Positions 34,832 to 46,042 of a DNA stretch of 64,000 nucleotides are shown one piece after another. The stretch comes from Lepas anatifera. Lineage: Eukaryota; Arthropoda; Thecostraca; Lepadidae. The translations under genes were made by a program, and so were the position numbers. The DNA lies in assembly GCA_034440635.1 (NCBI GenBank), contig JAOTON010000200.1, positions 744,001 to 808,000 on the forward strand, written 5' to 3'. The notes under the pieces were generated by a model, which was given only the letters and a program-made list of their open reading frames with translations, did not search any database and was not told the DNA's origin. How positions within the stretch are numbered: position 1 is the first letter of the stretch; each line of letters opens with the position of its first letter.

Positions 34832-36054
34832 CCCATCACCGCCTGAGGGTCCGATCAGACCTCTCGCGCTCGGTATTTTTGCGAATGATTCTAAGCTGAT
34901 TCAAATGAGACACGCATCGCTTTGCAGACCTCTAGGGTGATCAATTTGACAACTTATGACCGAACATTGACATCAGGTCAGGTCAGGTCAATGAGTTATG
35001 ACGTTATTTCTAAACCTATGTAAGACGATTATTTTCTCCTAAAATGAACTTGACAAAATCAGGCTGTAACTCGGCTTCTTAAAGAGCTGGATACGGAGTC
35101 TAAACATCATTCAAAAGCTCTTGAAACAAACAATACGCATGCTGTCATCCATTTTGAGGTCTGGTCAGTACCAAGGTCACCAGAATTCATCAAATGGCAC
35201 GATTAAAAAAAAACAATTAAATTGAAAACGTGTAAGCTGGCCTGTCACCTCGAGTCCTGGATGTAAAATATACTAAGATTATACATTCGGGCACAGCCCT
35301 TCATCAGAATAATGCAGGTAATATCACAAATTCTCAGTCGTAGTGTAGCCAGACCTCGAATTCATAGTCGCTACAATATGACTGAGAATTTGTGATACTA
35401 CCTATATGATTCTGTGATTCTGACGAAAGGCTGTGCCCGAATATATACATTCTTAGTATATTTTATATCCAGGACTCGAGGAGCCAGGCCAGCCTACACC
35501 TTGTCAGCTTATAACCATACTCCTCACCGCAGCACTGCAAAACCTATCAACAATTTTTGGAATTGTTGGTATCTATAACCTTCAACAAATCAAAATACAC
35601 ATTTTGTATCATAATTAGTATTAAATTCATTATCATAGTAATGAGCATGACCCAGGGATTTGAATGATATGTAAAATGATCTTGAAATATCGTTATTTGA
35701 CCTTGACCTAAGATCAAGGCCATAATTTGACCTTAGAAGGGCATGCCGCATATCATTTGAATCCTTGGGTCAAGACAAACACATCAATATCTTTTGTTTT
35801 GTTCTAGGTATAGTGGTTCCCGAGTCATAAGGTACTTTCTAAATGTGCCAAAAGTGTATCCATTTTAGCCCACTGTGACGTCACATCTCAACATATATGG
35901 CTCAAACTAGAATAAAGAGTAGAAGAGGGAAAAGGTGCTTCCGGTGCCAGTTCAATTTTTCTACTTTTTCTGGTTCCCGAGGTCGTAGGCGGGTCCGAAC
36001 AGTACCCCGCTCCCAGACAGGGGTATGTACAAAAAGAGCCCAGGTGGTGCCGGG
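34832..36054 (+). mobile_element. TTAA-flanked element, fam2 copy 2
   Basis: It lies between TTAA at 34828-34831 and 36055-36058. It begins CCCATCACCGCCTGAGGGTCC. AGGTCA runs occur at about 34976-34992 (CAGGTCAGGTCAGGTCA). It is longer than copy 1 because a hairpin MITE is inserted at 35230-35499. It is non-coding. Confidence 0.8.
35230..35499. mobile_element. Long-hairpin MITE nested in fam2 copy 2
   Basis: The arms of about 120 bp are reverse complements: GTGTAAGCTGGCCTG... with CTCGAGTCCTGGATGTAAAA and TCGGGCACAGCC on the left; GGCTGTGCCCGA, TTTTATATCCAGGACTCGAG and CCAGCCTACAC on the right. It is almost all palindrome around a short loop. I found no clear target duplication. Confidence 0.8.
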
Positions 36055-36058
36055 TTAA

Positions 36059-36924
36059 CCAAAGCCTGAAAACCCGCTTAAGTAGTCCCAGATGAAATAT
36101 CAGAGGTCACAGGTTCAAAACTGCAACAAGACCCTGGAGAGTGCTACAAGATACTACTGTTTGTAGAATGGGAATTATGTGAAAATTATTTTCGGTGTTC
36201 GTTGTTTGCAGCTTGATTATACAAAATGTACTTAGAGGAGCTTCAAAGTTAGAATTTCGCACCCGGGTGAGCAAGGGAAATCGAGTGAAAACCTCATAGA
36301 GATTCTATGCCTTCGTACGTTTATAGACTTTACGATCAGTCTGAATCTGAAGGTCGTTCTCAATATCTGCTTCCGTTTCCAAACCTGGATCAGTAAATCC
36401 TTACCTAGACAATTCTGCTTATTTCCGTTCCGTCCCAAACCTCAAGCCAGCTCAAGCATATTGAAACGACTGAAGAGTTTCACAGTGTATGCGCATGAAA
36501 TCAAAGACAATTACAATTTCCTCAGTCCACAGTCAAAAACAAGGAAAAGCAAGACTGGTACATCGCAATGCAAGCTGGAACTGTCTTACAATATAGTCAG
36601 TAAAATGAGTAATTTGGAAATATAGTTATCTGATACCTGCGGTGAAAATAAATCGCCGTTGCAACTGTCACAATACCTGTCACCATGACAGAGGGAGGTC
36701 GCCCCAGGGGCGACCCCGCGATCCACCACACTGCACAGCGCGCGTGTCGAGTCCGCGTCATTAGTCTGGATAAGGCCCCTTCTCTCGCCACCACGTGCGT
36801 TTTATACTGGCAAGGTGTGTCCTTCATGAATTGGCGCTCACTGCGTCCGCCTTCTGGACGATTCCACAGCCCGGATATTTATGACAATTAATTATAAGCT
36901 GTATCAACATTAATAGACCTCTTT
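36059..36924. other. No gene recognised
   Basis: It contains a small CpG-rich patch at 36670-36810 (GGGGCGACCCCGCG) with short frames on both strands; no product is recognised. Confidence 0.4.
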
Positions 36925-37190
36925 TTCGACCCATTCTCGTTTTCCCCATGCACTTCCAATGGGGAGGTCATCACCCGTACCTGTCCGTAGGTCAGATATA
37001 TAAAAATCCCTTTGAATCAAGTTATGGTACTCGGGCGGCCCATTATATGACATGAACATCAGGCCAAAACGTCAAATCTGCTTTCTTTGGTGCCGTTGGC
37101 AACTTTTATTAGATGAAGTCACTTGACCGGGCCTGGTGACCTGACCTGAGATGACCCAAACTTAAAATTTTCGGAAAAGTTGCGGAATTG
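36925..37190 (-). mobile_element. Fragment of a G-type AGGTCA-rich TTAA element
   Basis: CCCCATGCACTTCCAATGGG, GAGGTCAT, TATATAAAAATCCC and TGGTGACCTGACCTGAGATG occur in an order like that of the element at 54510-55959. Neither end is preserved. Confidence 0.5.
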
Positions 37191-38680
37191 ATACAGGATG
37201 GTCACTCGATCATTAATCGATCATGTTCCATGGGTACAGTGCCCTGCGTCGTCGTTATCTGGTACTGTCGAGAAAAGAAAACTCGGGGAGGCGGCACCAC
37301 TCCACCGGGGTGATGGCTTATGATGACAGGAATTCCGGACCAAGCACTGTCAGGAAACCAAAAGGCTATGAGCTGTATTCTTGACGTGCTTTTGGCAGAC
37401 CACTTTGTGGCAAACAAAGGGGTGGCGAACCGTACTCCAACTAGATTCGCAGTTGCCCGGGCCTGGAGGGCTCAATAGGCACCATTGATCTTCCATCTGC
37501 CTAATTAAGAGCTGGGCTGAATGTAAACATGCAATCAGTGGTCGATTGCAGGGTTGGCCTGGCCCCGGCCGTTCCAGCCGGCGCCATCCGCCGCGTTTCT
37601 CACACTTACAAACGGCTAGAGATGCAAGTGAAGCACCCCCAGATGTGTGAAAGCCCGGGTCACTGGCCGGAGCTTGGGCTGGACACTCATCAGCAGGGTT
37701 ATCTGCTTTCACCAACGGATATCGATTCTTACCCAGATATCAGGAATGGCTGCCGAAACGAAGAGGGATTTTAGAGTTTAACGAAATGGAAATCGATCAT
37801 CTCCAACCCTTAGAATTCCGGATAAGTACTGGAGTGTGTTATCGTTCTTTGTTGAAGAGACTATTCATACCTCAAAGTGTTTCAGTATCACTTTAAAACA
37901 TGTTCAATCTTTTGGTTCTTCGAAATTTTCCCGAACTTTGTTGGCCATTCGAGGGTTTTCTTACCCCTAAGTAAATTTCCATCCCAGTGCCATGCCTCAA
38001 GTGGTAATTTACTCGAATATCAAAGTCATGCAAAACCCAATCCACAAAAATGTTACTCCAACTTTTAAGTCTTCCAGAGTTCCAAATAATGAATGGCGAT
38101 GAAAGAGAACTTTTATTGAGAGATTATTGGATGTCCAATTTTAATTTGCTTCATTATTTCGTGTTGAGTCGACGTTTTGTCTTAAGTCATTTTGCGGCTT
38201 TTGTAAGTCTGACATCTATTCGAAAAGTTTGGGGTTCTTCAGGAACCTTGGTAAGTTTTAGCTCAAGTTTTGGGTGCCATAATCCCTGGTATCTAACGTT
38301 TTCAAGTCTACCCCAAAATAATCCGGACAACATTTGTATTCCCTGTGCCAAAAGAAACACCAAACCTTTCGTATGCCAGTTCATTTGATTCCGTCTTCTC
38401 ACCTGACCTTACGATATGAAAACTCCAAATATTACGGTAAAGTACAAATAGAAAGATAATAGAAAATATAAAAGATAAAGATAAATAAAGATAGGAATAG
38501 AGGTTAAATCTGTATTTTTGGATACTTTTACCGCTCCTAAAACCTATTTCTTCTTTCTTATGTATCCGTGAAACCAAATGCAGGTGAAATGCTCGCAAAT
38601 TGCTTCTAATTGGATCTTACTTATTGGCGATAGGTATGAATCAATGAAAATTATTTTGTGCTTGTCAAGTTGTCATGGTC
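37191..38680. other. No gene recognised
   Basis: A GC-rich patch at 37520-37690 has a 121-codon minus-strand frame without a recognisable domain. The rest is AT-rich. Confidence 0.4.
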
Positions 38681-39252
38681 CAATTCAATTGTACGTCTCT
38701 AGTTTCAAGAGTGCAACACGAATTGGATATCCAAACAGGCTCATGAATAGTAGGTGCGATGGAAAGAGTTGAGCAGACAATTTTGATGATTTCGTATTTT
38801 TATGAATATCTAGGTACATTTTTGTTGCCAGTTGGTCTTCCTCAAGTCATCTTTGCATGTTGACGTAGTATGGTCTTATTATACAGTATGTTATTTTCAG
38901 CAGCGAGAGAAATCTGATGATGCCTGAATATTGGCTCTAACTCAACCGAGTCAGAATCTAGAGCAAAAAATATATATCCAGCCTGTCACCTTCTTTAACC
39001 TGACATTACCTCAACTGAACCCAAAAGTGACTATGTAGTTCCGTAGCCATTGCTCACCAGCTATTTTTCACCGTGAACTTTTTCCACTATAGGTGCCAGG
39101 ACCAAGGGAGCCTTCGAAACCTGCCATTGAGGTGAAGATGGAACAAAATCCAACTATGACGGTGGTTAAGACCCATATCTCTGGGAGCAAACGACCTTAC
39201 CCGCATATAGCCCTGCTGCTTTGCTCCCGTGCCGTGCGCCGCTGGCAGGATA
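38681..39252 (+). repeat. 572-bp tandem duplication, copy 1
   Basis: It aligns base for base to 39253-39812 with a period of 572 bp (ACGTCTCTAGTTT at 38693 and 39265). Divergence is uneven: the 3' third, from CACTGAACCCAAAAGTGAC through GTGCCGTGCGC, is nearly identical, while the 5' part has many substitutions and small indels. Confidence 0.9.
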
Positions 39253-39812
39253 TAATTCAATAGCACGTCTCTAGTTTTAAGAGTGCAACACGAATTGGTC
39301 ATCCAAACAGGCCTGAATTGTAGGTGTAATGGATAAAAATAGCCAGACAATTTCAATGATTTCGTATTTTAATGACTTTCAGATCCATTTTTTGCCAATT
39401 AAATTGGTCTTCTCGGAGTCATCTTTACATGCTGACCTAGTATGGTCATATTATACATTGAACCATTTTCAGTAGCGATAGAAATCTGATGATGCTTAAA
39501 TATTGGCTCTAGCACAACCCAGTCAGAACAAGAGCAAACAAATAACTATCAAGCCCCTCACCTGTTCTAAATTATCACTGCCTCCACTGAACCCAAAAGT
39601 GACTATGTAGTTCCGTAGCCATTGCTCACCAGCTATTTTCCACCGTGAACTTTTTTCCACTATAGGTGCCAGGACCAAGGGAGCTTTCAAAACCTGTCAC
39701 TGGGGAGAAGATGGAACAAAATCCAACTATGACGGTGGTTAAGACCCATATTTCTGGGAGCAAACGACCTTACCCGCATATAGCCCTGCTGCTTTGCTCC
39801 CGTGCCGTGCGC
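39253..39812 (+). repeat. 572-bp tandem duplication, copy 2
   Basis: Second unit. It shares ATCCAAACAGG, GAAATCTGATGATGC and the whole exon-like block with copy 1, and departs from it after CCCGTGCCGTGCGC. Confidence 0.9.
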
Positions 39813-39896
39813 AGCCGGCCCGATACATACATCAGTGTATCAGATACAGGACCACTACGAGAAGCAACTCGAACACAACGGTGTCACATTCCATAA
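39666..39896 (+). other. Exon-like open block in the duplicated unit
   Basis: TTTTTTCCACTATAG just upstream is a good 3' splice acceptor (pyrimidine tract plus AG). The frame that follows reads VPGPRELSKPVTGEKMEQNP and remains open for 76 codons. In copy 1 the equivalent acceptor and block (from 39095) stay in frame to the divergence point. Most of the block is unchanged between copies and the few early changes alter amino acids. It could be a duplicated exon of an unknown gene or part of a repeat. No domain is recognised. Confidence 0.25.
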
Positions 39897-40179
39897 GCGC
39901 TGTTATATGATTTGAACGAAGCAAAAGAGAAAATGCATGTGAGAGCATCACGAAAACAAAAGCGGTCGCCTGGATTCCGAAAATTTGACGTTGAGGCTGC
40001 TAGCCTGTATATTGGAGAAAGGGGCTTAACCGACCTCCGTGCTCGTCTCTCACGTAAACGTGAAGCCTGATTATACTCACCCGAGTGCCGTAAATGTGAT
40101 TTCTGCCAGGTCTCATCCTTCTTTGGCTGTGTGTGAGTGGTGCTATATGCCGGCGACTTTGTCCAAGGTGACACGTAAG

Positions 40180-40333
40180 CAGTGGCGGATCCAGAACTTC
40201 ATTTCGGAGGGGGTAGGAGTTCGAGCATTCCCCACCATTGCCTCAAAACAGCCTCCAGCTATCCATTTACTACAAGCACCCTGACGTTTCGGGGGAAGCT
40301 GGAGTCCCCTAGCCCGCGTTATATCCACCACTG
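40180..40333 (+). mobile_element. hAT-like MITE, family M1 copy 5
   Basis: A 154-bp element runs from CAGTGGCGGATCCAGAACTT to TATATCCACCACTG. The target duplication CACGTAAG (40172-40179) against CACGGAAG (40334-40341) matches at 7 of 8. Confidence 0.85.
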
Positions 40334-40341
40334 CACGGAAG

Positions 40342-41153
40342 GTAAGTGTTAACGTTCAAAGCTTGTAGTCTCGTGAACTTATGTGTAGTATGATATCTGT
40401 TCTGTTTTACGTTCTTTCTGAAATATTTTCGGAAATATATTATGAAGGTTCGTTCGTACTGCCTTCCGTTAGTGTTCTTGCCGTGACCTCTCAACGTGTG
40501 GAATCGGGTAAGTACCTAAATACATAACATCTATGCCATTGGTTTGTAAACAAAATATTATTTGTGCGTCTACTTTCTGCAATTCCCTCAGAGGAGTGAA
40601 AACGACCATTACTAATATCCTAAACAAAATATGCTTCTCGCGCGCTTTAGACGTTAAAACGGGGAGGTGCCGAATGCACACGGCAGACCTCCCTTGTTAT
40701 TTCGCAGTCCTGACGCACAGCAAAGTGTGCTTTCCTTTGAAATTCTTCCCGTGTCTTACATTTTACGCTTTCATCTTCAAACGGGTGTACACACAAGGTA
40801 CAGTTTGGAGTATGTACAGTACATGTACACTGTACATACATTAAGGAAACGTACCTTGTAACCTGGTTAAGAAGCAATCCACAGAGGTTCGTTTCATAAA
40901 CATGAAGTTCAGCTAGGTCTCCCAGCGGCCTAAATTTGAGTATTTCGCAACAATATGGTGACACTTCAGAATTCCCTGCCCAAACTTAAATGTACATTCA
41001 TGCCAACACACTTTGCTAGTGTCTCAGCAAAACATAGAAGGCTATTACTTCTAAAATGTGTATAAGAATGTCACTGTTTAAATACTCGCAGTGATCCGGG
41101 TTTTCACAACCTTTGAATATGCGCTGGGAGAAGTGAAGTGGGGGGGGAGATAG
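40342..41153. other. No feature recognised
   Basis: It contains TACAGTACATGTACACTGTA near 40814, a short palindrome-rich patch, and no gene signal. Confidence 0.5.
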
Positions 41154-42517
41154 GGAGGTGCTAGCTTTTCATTTACAGCCAATGATCGTGGAGAGGTGTC
41201 CCTCCTCTGTCTCCTCGATTTGAGTAAGTGCTTTGATGTGATTGACCACTCTCGCCTGATCAAAAAACTCCAGGCTCATGGAATTGATACCTCATGGTTT
41301 TCGGCATACTTTCGGCACCACACCCAGAGTGTTAGTCTTCCGGCTGACAATCTGGGTGTTTCTAAAGTCTCTTCCTGTCTCCCAAACAACATGGGAATTT
41401 TTCAAGGTTCATGTCTCGGCCCTTTGCTCTACAGCATCTTTGCTAACGACCTTAGCCTGTACGCTGAGGATGCGGTCGTAGTACAGTACGCGGACGATAC
41501 CCAAATCCTTGTCAGCGGTAAAAAATCACATTTCCGATCTCTCATTAATCGCATGGAAAAGGCATTAGCTTCATTAGATATTTGGTTCAGGGGTAACGGG
41601 CTTAAAGTAAACGCTGACAAGACCCAACTTATTTTGCTAGGAAGTGCTTCCAACATTCGACACATTGGCGATTTCTCTGTAAAATTTCGCGGTCTAGATT
41701 TAGTTCCTTCTATGAATGTAAAAAATCTCGGGCTCACCTTCGACCGCACCCTCAGCTGGAACTCTCACATTTCTCTTCTCACTCGTCAGTGCTACGGAAT
41801 TTTGAGTGGTCTATCACATCTGAGACACTGCTTGCCTCCCGGAATCATCTCGCCGATAGTCAGCTCGCTGGTGATTTCTCGGGTCCGTTACTGTATCACC
41901 GTGTTTGGCAATGGTACTCAAATCAACAACATTCGGCTCCAAAAAATCATTAACTATGCTGCTAAAGTGATTTTCGGCCGCAAAAAGTTTGATCATGTTT
42001 CAGGCCTGTTACGTGACCTCCGCTGGCTGTCGGCGGGTGAGCTGGAGAGGTACCACACACTTGCAGTTGTACACAAGGCAGTGTGTCTCGGGGAGCCAGA
42101 GGAGCTGGCCCGGGGATTCGTACAGGTCGGCTCTGTTCGGGAGCGCAATACCAGGCAGAACCATAATATTTGCGTTCCCCGCTCACGAACCAGCATGGGG
42201 CAGCGCAGGTTCTGCTCACGGGGTGCCTCCTACTACAACGAGCTACCTGTGGAGATGAGGAGGTTACCAGTACCTGTTTTCTGTTCTGCACTCCAGGACC
42301 ATATAATCACAGAGCGGGATTGAGGCGCGCTGAGTGACTTGTGTTGTTGAGAATGTTGAGTATTTTATGCATAACTGTATTTTAGCTGGATTTTTATTGT
42401 TTTAATAGCGTGTGTATGTGCTTCCATTTTACCACCCCTTTACTGACGTGGAGTCGTAATAGCCATGCGGATTTGTGGATGACTCTGAATAAAGTCTTTG
42501 TCTTTGTCTTTGTCTTT
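41154..42517 (+). mobile_element. 5'-truncated non-LTR retrotransposon (CR1/L2/Jockey group)
   Basis: The element keeps the catalytic half of its reverse transcriptase ORF, a 165-bp 3' UTR, an AATAAA at 42488-42493 and a 3' terminal tandem repeat (GTCTTT)4 at 42494-42517. Everything upstream (ORF1, endonuclease, RT fingers) is missing, as is usual after incomplete target-primed reverse transcription. The left boundary lies between about 41154 and 41180. I saw no target duplication. Confidence 0.85.
41196..42323 (+). CDS. Reverse transcriptase, C-terminal part, non-LTR element
   Basis: The frame encodes the RNA-directed DNA polymerase that copies element RNA at a nicked chromosomal target. 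It has 375 codons with no internal stop and is open in the same frame back to 41154, so the listed start is only where the truncated frame becomes convincing (NDRGEVSLLCLLDLS). Palm motif A (LDLSKCFDVIDH, residues 7-18), motif B (GIFQGSCLGPLL, 67-78), catalytic motif C (QYADD, 97-101) and motif D (NGLKVNADKTQ, 134-144) are all present, followed by a thumb and a family-typical C-terminal region. Motif B has Phe where Pro is usual (G-x-P-Q-G). All Asp residues of the active site are kept, but the missing N-terminal half makes it non-functional. The clade is assigned from motif shape only. Confidence 0.92.
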   Translation: MSLLCLLDLSKCFDVIDHSRLIKKLQAHGIDTSWFSAYFRHHTQSVSLPADNLGVSKVSSCLPNNMGIFQGSCLGPLLYSIFANDLSLYAEDAVVVQYADDTQILVSGKKSHFRSLINRMEKALASLDIWFRGNGLKVNADKTQLILLGSASNIRHIGDFSVKFRGLDLVPSMNVKNLGLTFDRTLSWNSHISLLTRQCYGILSGLSHLRHCLPPGIISPIVSSLVISRVRYCITVFGNGTQINNIRLQKIINYAAKVIFGRKKFDHVSGLLRDLRWLSAGELERYHTLAVVHKAVCLGEPEELARGFVQVGSVRERNTRQNHNICVPRSRTSMGQRRFCSRGASYYNELPVEMRRLPVPVFCSALQDHIITERD

Positions 42518-42829
42518 CAATCTGAAATTAAGCTACGGGAAAACAGTGCATTTTTAATGCCATGAGGTTTTGATTTTTACGATGTTTTTACGACCTTAAG
42601 TTTTTACGATCCCGGCATTCTAACCAAAGCCAGCCATAGCACCGAACGTTGCAGTTTTAGGTAAACATCAGCTTTCTGGCCTAATCTATAAGATAAATGA
42701 TAAACAAACAATGTATCAACTTATCCTCTAGATCAAGTCAAATAGGTGATTTTCACTTAAAACTGCAAATGTCGCTGCTATGACTACGTTTGGTTAGAAT
42801 GCCAGGATTTCAGGCAGCAACTCACTTAA

Positions 42830-43852
42830 CCCTCGCCCCACGGGGGGCCATCGATGGCCCCCTAAGGTTTTTCCGGGATAGCAGAAAAACGACGAGGCGC
42901 AGCACCGCGGTTGAGGGCTCTACCTCTCACTGCATCATTTTCCCATCATCCCTGAAATTTTTTACCCCGGGTCACCCAAGGTCAGGGTCACCAGACGAGG
43001 TCAACCAAGGTCACCTCTTTTCACTTTAGAGCTCTGTAAGAGCTACATTTCACAGTCGATCGATTTGAAACTTCCTACACTTCATGATCTCTCCAGGGTC
43101 TACAAGGTGTATATCCGGGATTTTTCGATTTCGTGCCCTGAGGTCAGGTCACGAGGCGACCTCTCCCATTGGAAAAGCATGGGGAAAAGCTATTTCATGA
43201 TATAAAAGCCACAAAAATGATTGCAAATACTCAGACTGCTCAGAACAACGTTTTTGGACACCCTTTCACGGATCCCAGGGGTCATATTTGCCCTTTGACT
43301 TTTCCAAGGTCATCCAAGGTCACCGGAGGTCAAAAACAGTATTTTGACAATAACTTTTGACCTAATTGAGCTAGAGCGATGAGACAAACACCATCGTGTT
43401 TGTCTTGTCACTGGCTTTCATTTGATATACGGCAAGGTCACTTTTTGACCTTTCGTGACCTCAGGTCATATTAGGTCACGAGGTGACCTCTGGCGGTCAA
43501 ACCACTGGCGGGAGGTCTTTACGTTCCACATAGCGGAAAAAGTACAGGCAATTTGCTATCAAATGTACTTTACCAGGCTTCAATAGCTCTAATGACATAA
43601 GAGTTATGCCCAGTTTGCTTAATCATTGCATATTTGAGTGAAAATAGCCGATCTTGACCTAATTTGACCTCTGGAGGTCAAACCATTGACCTGAGCACTA
43701 AAACATGCGAAGTAATTTCTTAATGAATGCACGCGAGCTTTCTATTGCACTTTGCAGATTTGCGCTAACGCCCATATTTTCGGAGTTAGAGGGGGGGCCA
43801 TCGATGGCCCCCGGTGGGGCGAAGGTGGCGCCGGACCCCGGTGGGGCGCGGG
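42830..43852 (-). mobile_element. TTAA-flanked element, fam1 copy E
   Basis: A 1023-bp copy lies between TTAA at 42826-42829 and 43853-43856. It is the best-preserved copy. The 20-bp palindrome GGGGGCCATCGATGGCCCCC occurs near both ends (42843-42862 and 43793-43812). It has the full hexamer set, for example TTTGACCTCTGGAGGTCA near 43665. It is non-coding. Confidence 0.9.
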
Positions 43853-43856
43853 TTAA

Positions 43857-45465
43857 AGCGTGTAAATAAAGTACCTAATCAGTGCAATATGAAGACTTTG
43901 GGTTTGGTTTCATCTACAAGTACCTCACAGCTAGGTGACCCGCCTTTAAAAATGATATAATTTTGAAACCAGAGTGGTCGCTTTCCAAACAGCATTTTTG
44001 GACTTTGAGAGAGCCGAGCCTCAAACCAAAACTGGAGATGATTACAACTGATAAATTGTAGAAACGTAGCAACATTTTCCGCCACGTAAAAACGTATTTC
44101 AGAGGTGTAGCATATGATTAATTCTCTCAAGGAACCAAGTCATCAGGCTTTCAAGCAAATGACAAAGTTTAATACATGCTTTATGATGGCGTGTTTACAT
44201 AATGTAAATTTATGCAGATAGCATCCTCTCTTCCGAAGATCAAAGCAAGGATCTCAGTTTGCGAGGCACATATGGTTATGGTAGCTTTGATGCTTCTCTT
44301 AAACTTCTCAAGTGTTGGAAGAAAATCGAAGTCATATTTCATTTTCAGTGCTAAAATATTATTTTGTGCAGTAAGTTGTTCACTATGTTCTATTTTTAAT
44401 ATCCGTGATATAATTATTCACAGGCATAATTTATTTCATTTGAGAATGCCAAAATGCAGAGCTGTTCATATACACCGAACTATTTAAGCTATTGTCATCC
44501 CCAAAAGCCCTAACAAAATACGTATTAACCAGGTTTCCCTGAGGAGAGCGGCCATGGCGATGTGTCATGCCTCCTTAATCATTATTGCTTTTGACACAAT
44601 TTCACGTGTATCAGTCTAGATTATATTGACTCTCTGAAAGGACCCATATTACAATTTCGTACATTTTTGATGGTTTTATTGATTTCGTTCTTATTTCATT
44701 AGAGTCACTCCCAACAGTTAAACTTGCCCAGTTACAGGGAGCAATGGCGTGGGTGTTTAAGGATCCTCTTTATGGTCTAGCCACTTTAAGACCATATCAT
44801 TACGCATGGACTTTTTAGAAGATTCTTGGAGCTGTAGTTTTATCAAGAAATACAGGCTAGAACATATCAATATCTCAATTTATTGTATATTTTACTTTTT
44901 GAAACTTCAGCTTTCAATGGGGGAACGTCTCAAAGGCCACGGGGACAACTTAGGTCGTGTGGAATGCACAAGTTATTAAGTTAACGCTGAATGGGGGCAA
45001 GCCATGGCCGTCGAGAGCTGCATGCGCCCAGAGCTGCAAAAAGTCAGGCACTCGGGTATCAAAGTGCGCGACAGATTTGAGCTCGCTAGGGTTTTCTGCG
45101 ACAGATTTTAAAGCTCACGAAAACAGAATATTGCTGAAATTATATTAGAAAGTACTGCGGATTCAAAAATTGTCACCTCTTTCGGCCTCACAAATTGGCA
45201 CCTCTTCCTTCGCTGGACAAGCGAAGGAAAATAATCCTTTACAGGACAGGAAATTCTCTCCCATACCTGGCCCGACGCGGGCACTTTCTCATTCCCTTCC
45301 ACGTGACACCCTGACCCGACAAGTTGCCGTGAAGGAGAGGAGGACACGCTGTTTCTTCGTTTTATGCCAGTTTCTTTCATTTGAAAGCCGGCATTGGAGC
45401 CCCGTGTGTTTGGAAACCGGCCCACCGGCGTGTTTGTTTTTGGTGGCCGTGAAGTAAATGCATAA
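43857..45465. other. No gene recognised
   Basis: AT-rich with short frames. Both strands of 45108-45479 are open for about 95-123 codons without any recognisable motif, directly upstream of the zinc-finger-like block. Confidence 0.4.
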
Positions 45466-45773
45466 GAAGGTCGTTGCAAATACTATAATACATTTGAAAC
45501 GGACGATTCTCGTGTTAGGGTTGAGAAGTTCAAGCTCAAAGTTCACCGCCTTTTGCGCGAACACTCAACGTTGGGCGTTATCAAACCAAAGCTGAAGCCT
45601 ATTCCACCGTCTCGTGTCAAGCTAAAATGTGGATTTGAGGGATGTGGATATTTTGGGGAAAGACGCTTTTGATAAGCAGCACCAGCACCTCAAACATTCT
45701 GGGTTGCCCTGCAAGTTCAAGAATGCTGGCTTTGGCGAAGGAGGTCGCTTTGAATCATGGATTAGAAAGGCAG
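45466..45773 (+). pseudogene. Zinc-finger-like exon or gene fragment, frameshifted
   Basis: After a stop at 45463-45465 the frame reads ...FKLKVHRLLREHSTLGVIKP... and then CGFEGC at 45628-45645. An extra T in TTTT (45667-45670) shifts the frame. With that shift, DKQHQHLKHSG and CKFKNAGFGEGGRFESWIRK follow. The spacing Cys-X4-Cys-X11-His-X4-His is a plausible C2H2-type finger. The block ends at a strong donor, CAG|GTAAGT (45774). If the donor is not used, the frame would continue past the adjacent MITE. Whether it is a host gene exon or a retroelement gag-like finger is open. Confidence 0.35.
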
Positions 45774-45786
45774 GTAAGTTTTGTCA

Positions 45787-46034
45787 CATAGCGGATCCGA
45801 TTTGATCGAGGGGGTCACCTTCCGGGGGGGCGCCATCCGGTCCGGGGGGCGCCACTTTTGACCTGGAAAAACCTATCAGATGGGCGCAAAATCTCATCGG
45901 TGGGCGCCGAGTTTTGCATCTTGGGGGGTGGGTGGAAGCGACATTTCAGGGGGCGCCGTGACCATTTCAGGGGGCGCCGAGGGTCCATCAGGAGGGGGGG
46001 CACGTGTCGCCCTTGCCCCCTGGGTCCGACTATG
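45787..46034 (+). mobile_element. hAT-like MITE, family M4, complete copy
   Basis: The ends CATAGCGGATCC and GGGTCCGACTATG are imperfect inverted repeats. Target duplication TTTTGTCA (45779-45786) against TTGTGTCA (46035-46042), 7 of 8. GGGGGCGCC words recur inside. It sits 12 bp after the GTAAGT donor of the zinc-finger-like block. Confidence 0.8.
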
Positions 46035-46042
46035 TTGTGTCA

